The position numbers were made by a program, and so were the translations under genes. Under the pieces are notes generated by a model. The model worked only from the letters and a program-made list of their open reading frames with translations, was not told the origin of the DNA and did not search any database. From the NCBI GenBank assembly GCA_024693045.1, contig JAILLQ010000037.1:25673-89672 (forward strand): a stretch of DNA of 64,000 bases, read 5' to 3'. Positions 62,691 to 64,000 of the stretch are shown here, in pieces (the stretch's first letter is position 1; every line of letters starts with the position of its first letter). The DNA comes from Treponema sp. (lineage in GTDB: Bacteria > Spirochaetota > Spirochaetia > Treponematales > Treponemataceae).

Positions 62691-64000
62691 ATGGAGAACT
62701 TTCGCATTGAGCACGACTCAATGGGCGAAGTAAAAGTTCCAGCTGACAAGTATTGGGCAGCCCAGACTGAACGCAGTCACGAAAACTTTAAGATTGGCGT
62801 AGGCATCGAAACAATGCCACGCGAAATCACAAAGGCATTCGGCTACCTCAAGAAAGCAGCAGCTAGAGCAAATAACGCCCTCAAGCCAGAAAAAATGACT
62901 TCAGAAAAACTAGCCGCAATAGAAAAGGCATGTGACGAAGTAATTTCTGGACAACTGAATGACCATTTCCCACTTGTTGTATGGCAGACAGGATCTGGAA
63001 CTCAGTCTAACATGAACACTAACGAAGTTATCGCAAATCGCGGTAACGAAATCGCAGGAAAGAAAATCCTTCATCCAAATGATGACATAAATATGAGTCA
63101 GTCGTCGAACGATACATTCCCGACAGCCCTTCATATTTCTGCCGTAATGGAACTCGAAGACAAACTCTTCCCAGCCATCGACCTGCTTGTAAAAACTTTC
63201 AAAAAACTTGAAAAAGACAACGAAGGAATCGTAAAGTCAGGACGAACACATCTTCAGGATGCTGTACCAATTTCATTCAGCCAGGAAATTTCCGGATGGC
63301 GTACTTCACTTGAACGAGACAAGGAAATGCTAGAATCATCTCTTCCATTCCTAAAACAGCTCGCTCTTGGAGGAACAGCCGTAGGAACAGGACTTAACGC
63401 ACCAAAGGGATTTGACGTTAAAGTAGCTGAAGAAGTATCAAAACTTACAGGAAAAGATTTTGTAACAGCAGCCAACAAATTCCACGCACTCACATCAAAA
63501 GATGAACTTGTATATGCCCACGGAGCTGTAAAAGCTCTTGCTGCAGACATGATGAAAATTGCCAACGATGTCCGCTGGCTTGCATCTGGTCCTCGAGACG
63601 GTCTTGGAGAAATCCACATTCCGGAAAACGAACCAGGTTCTTCAATCATGCCGGGAAAGGTAAATCCTACTCAGTGTGAAGCTGTAACAATGGTTGCAGT
63701 TCAGGTAATGGGTAACGATGCCGCAGTAGGAATTGCAGCAAGCCAGGGTAACTTTGAATTGAACGTATTCATGCCTGTAATTGCATACAACTTCATTCAG
63801 TCTGTACGCCTTCTTGCAGAAGCAATGGTTTCATTCAACAACAATTGTGCTGTTGGAATAACTGCAAATAAAGAAAAAATGCATTTTAACCTCTATAACT
63901 CACTCATGCTTGTAACAGCTTTGAATCCATATATTGGTTATGAAAATGCAGCTAAAGTTGCCCACAAGGCTTTTGACGAAAATCTTTCGCTAAAAGACGC
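62691..64000 (+). CDS. fumC: class II fumarate hydratase FumC, 3' end outside the window
   Basis: Interconverts malate and fumarate without an Fe-S cluster. ATG at 62691 has AGGAG about 11 nt upstream; 436 codons are open to the window edge. Seen: GSGTQSNMNTNEVIANR (residues about 98-114), the QSSNDTFPTALH segment, GRTHLQDAVP (about 185), and the superfamily signature GSSIMPGKVNPTQCE (about 315). N-terminus MENFRIEHDSMGEV is typical. Follows the malate/lactate dehydrogenase gene, giving consecutive steps of a reductive C4 route. Confidence 0.96.
   Translation, partial: MENFRIEHDSMGEVKVPADKYWAAQTERSHENFKIGVGIETMPREITKAFGYLKKAAARANNALKPEKMTSEKLAAIEKACDEVISGQLNDHFPLVVWQTGSGTQSNMNTNEVIANRGNEIAGKKILHPNDDINMSQSSNDTFPTALHISAVMELEDKLFPAIDLLVKTFKKLEKDNEGIVKSGRTHLQDAVPISFSQEISGWRTSLERDKEMLESSLPFLKQLALGGTAVGTGLNAPKGFDVKVAEEVSKLTGKDFVTAANKFHALTSKDELVYAHGAVKALAADMMKIANDVRWLASGPRDGLGEIHIPENEPGSSIMPGKVNPTQCEAVTMVAVQVMGNDAAVGIAASQGNFELNVFMPVIAYNFIQSVRLLAEAMVSFNNNCAVGITANKEKMHFNLYNSLMLVTALNPYIGYENAAKVAHKAFDENLSLKD

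Noticed and set aside
63254..63649. 131-codon minus-strand frame
   Set aside because: Shadow of fumC, which has all class II fumarase motifs.

Overview
The window is a low-GC, gene-dense chromosomal segment that fits a host-associated, saccharolytic Treponema (Spirochaetota). Reasons: a dnaG-rpoD pair followed by a zinc-ribbon gene, a type-A RNase P RNA, a mreBCD-mrdA-rodA cluster, a P83/100-type periplasmic protein, a PilZ protein, a spirochaete-style Rnf cluster, and two very large starch-degrading lipoproteins. The genus call is inference from gene content and style; no database search was possible. Both ends cut genes: dnaG at the left and fumC at the right.

Layout. 1-4.6 kb: dnaG (5' end missing), rpoD, a coiled-coil zinc-ribbon protein. 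4.56-4.95 kb: rnpB. 5-11.5 kb: a TPR protein and the rod-shape operon mreB-mreC-mreD-mrdA-rodA. 11.6-19.2 kb, minus strand: a tightly packed operon (PilZ protein, HEAT-like exported protein, short ComEC, rsmA, YggS-type PLP protein, small exported protein, two pseudouridine synthases). 19.2-24.6 kb: a CPBP protease gene (plus), then rnz and a GldA/GldG-like ABC system with a DUF4340-like protein (minus). 24.7-35.7 kb: an ATP-grasp enzyme, then two convergent-facing surface amylolytic lipoproteins, one of 1145 aa (pullulanase-like) and one of 1975 aa (isoamylase-like plus alpha-amylase modules in one chain). 35.9-42.7 kb: a PurF-like protein without its catalytic Cys, metG-femX-small ORF, and three small exported proteins. 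42.8-51.3 kb, minus: a nine-gene operon of a DUF212 protein, a membrane protein, rnfCDGEAB and a GH57-like pseudoenzyme. 51.4-60.0 kb: a pseudouridine synthase, a P-loop/Asp23 fusion, pcnB, an alpha/beta hydrolase, an RNA m5U methyltransferase, a beta-propeller protein and a P83/100 protein. 60.1-61.5 kb: tRNA-Val(UAC), then a five-unit array of about 197 bp that repeats the tRNA 3' end, then a broken mobile-element gene. 61.7-64 kb: a malate/lactate dehydrogenase-family gene and fumC.

How it fits together. Starch is cut outside the cell by the two lipoproteins, which share an N-terminal domain and a near-identical promoter. The dehydrogenase carries Arg at the substrate-selecting position, so it is better read as a malate dehydrogenase; with fumarase next to it this gives the oxaloacetate-malate-fumarate steps of a reductive succinate route. 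The Rnf membrane complex would normally couple ferredoxin, NADH and an ion gradient, but here RnfC, RnfD, RnfG and RnfB all show altered cofactor motifs, and the operon ends in a GH57 homologue that has lost its catalytic acids. That set of coordinated changes is the strongest candidate for an unusual system.

Two other patterns stand out. At least seven genes have a -10-like hexamer 6-7 nt before the ATG and no ribosome-binding site, suggesting leaderless mRNAs. And tRNA-Val is followed by tandem copies of its own last 30 nt, each with a terminator hairpin, and four of them with a 16-nt stretch complementary to the tRNA, next to a dead mobile-element fragment.
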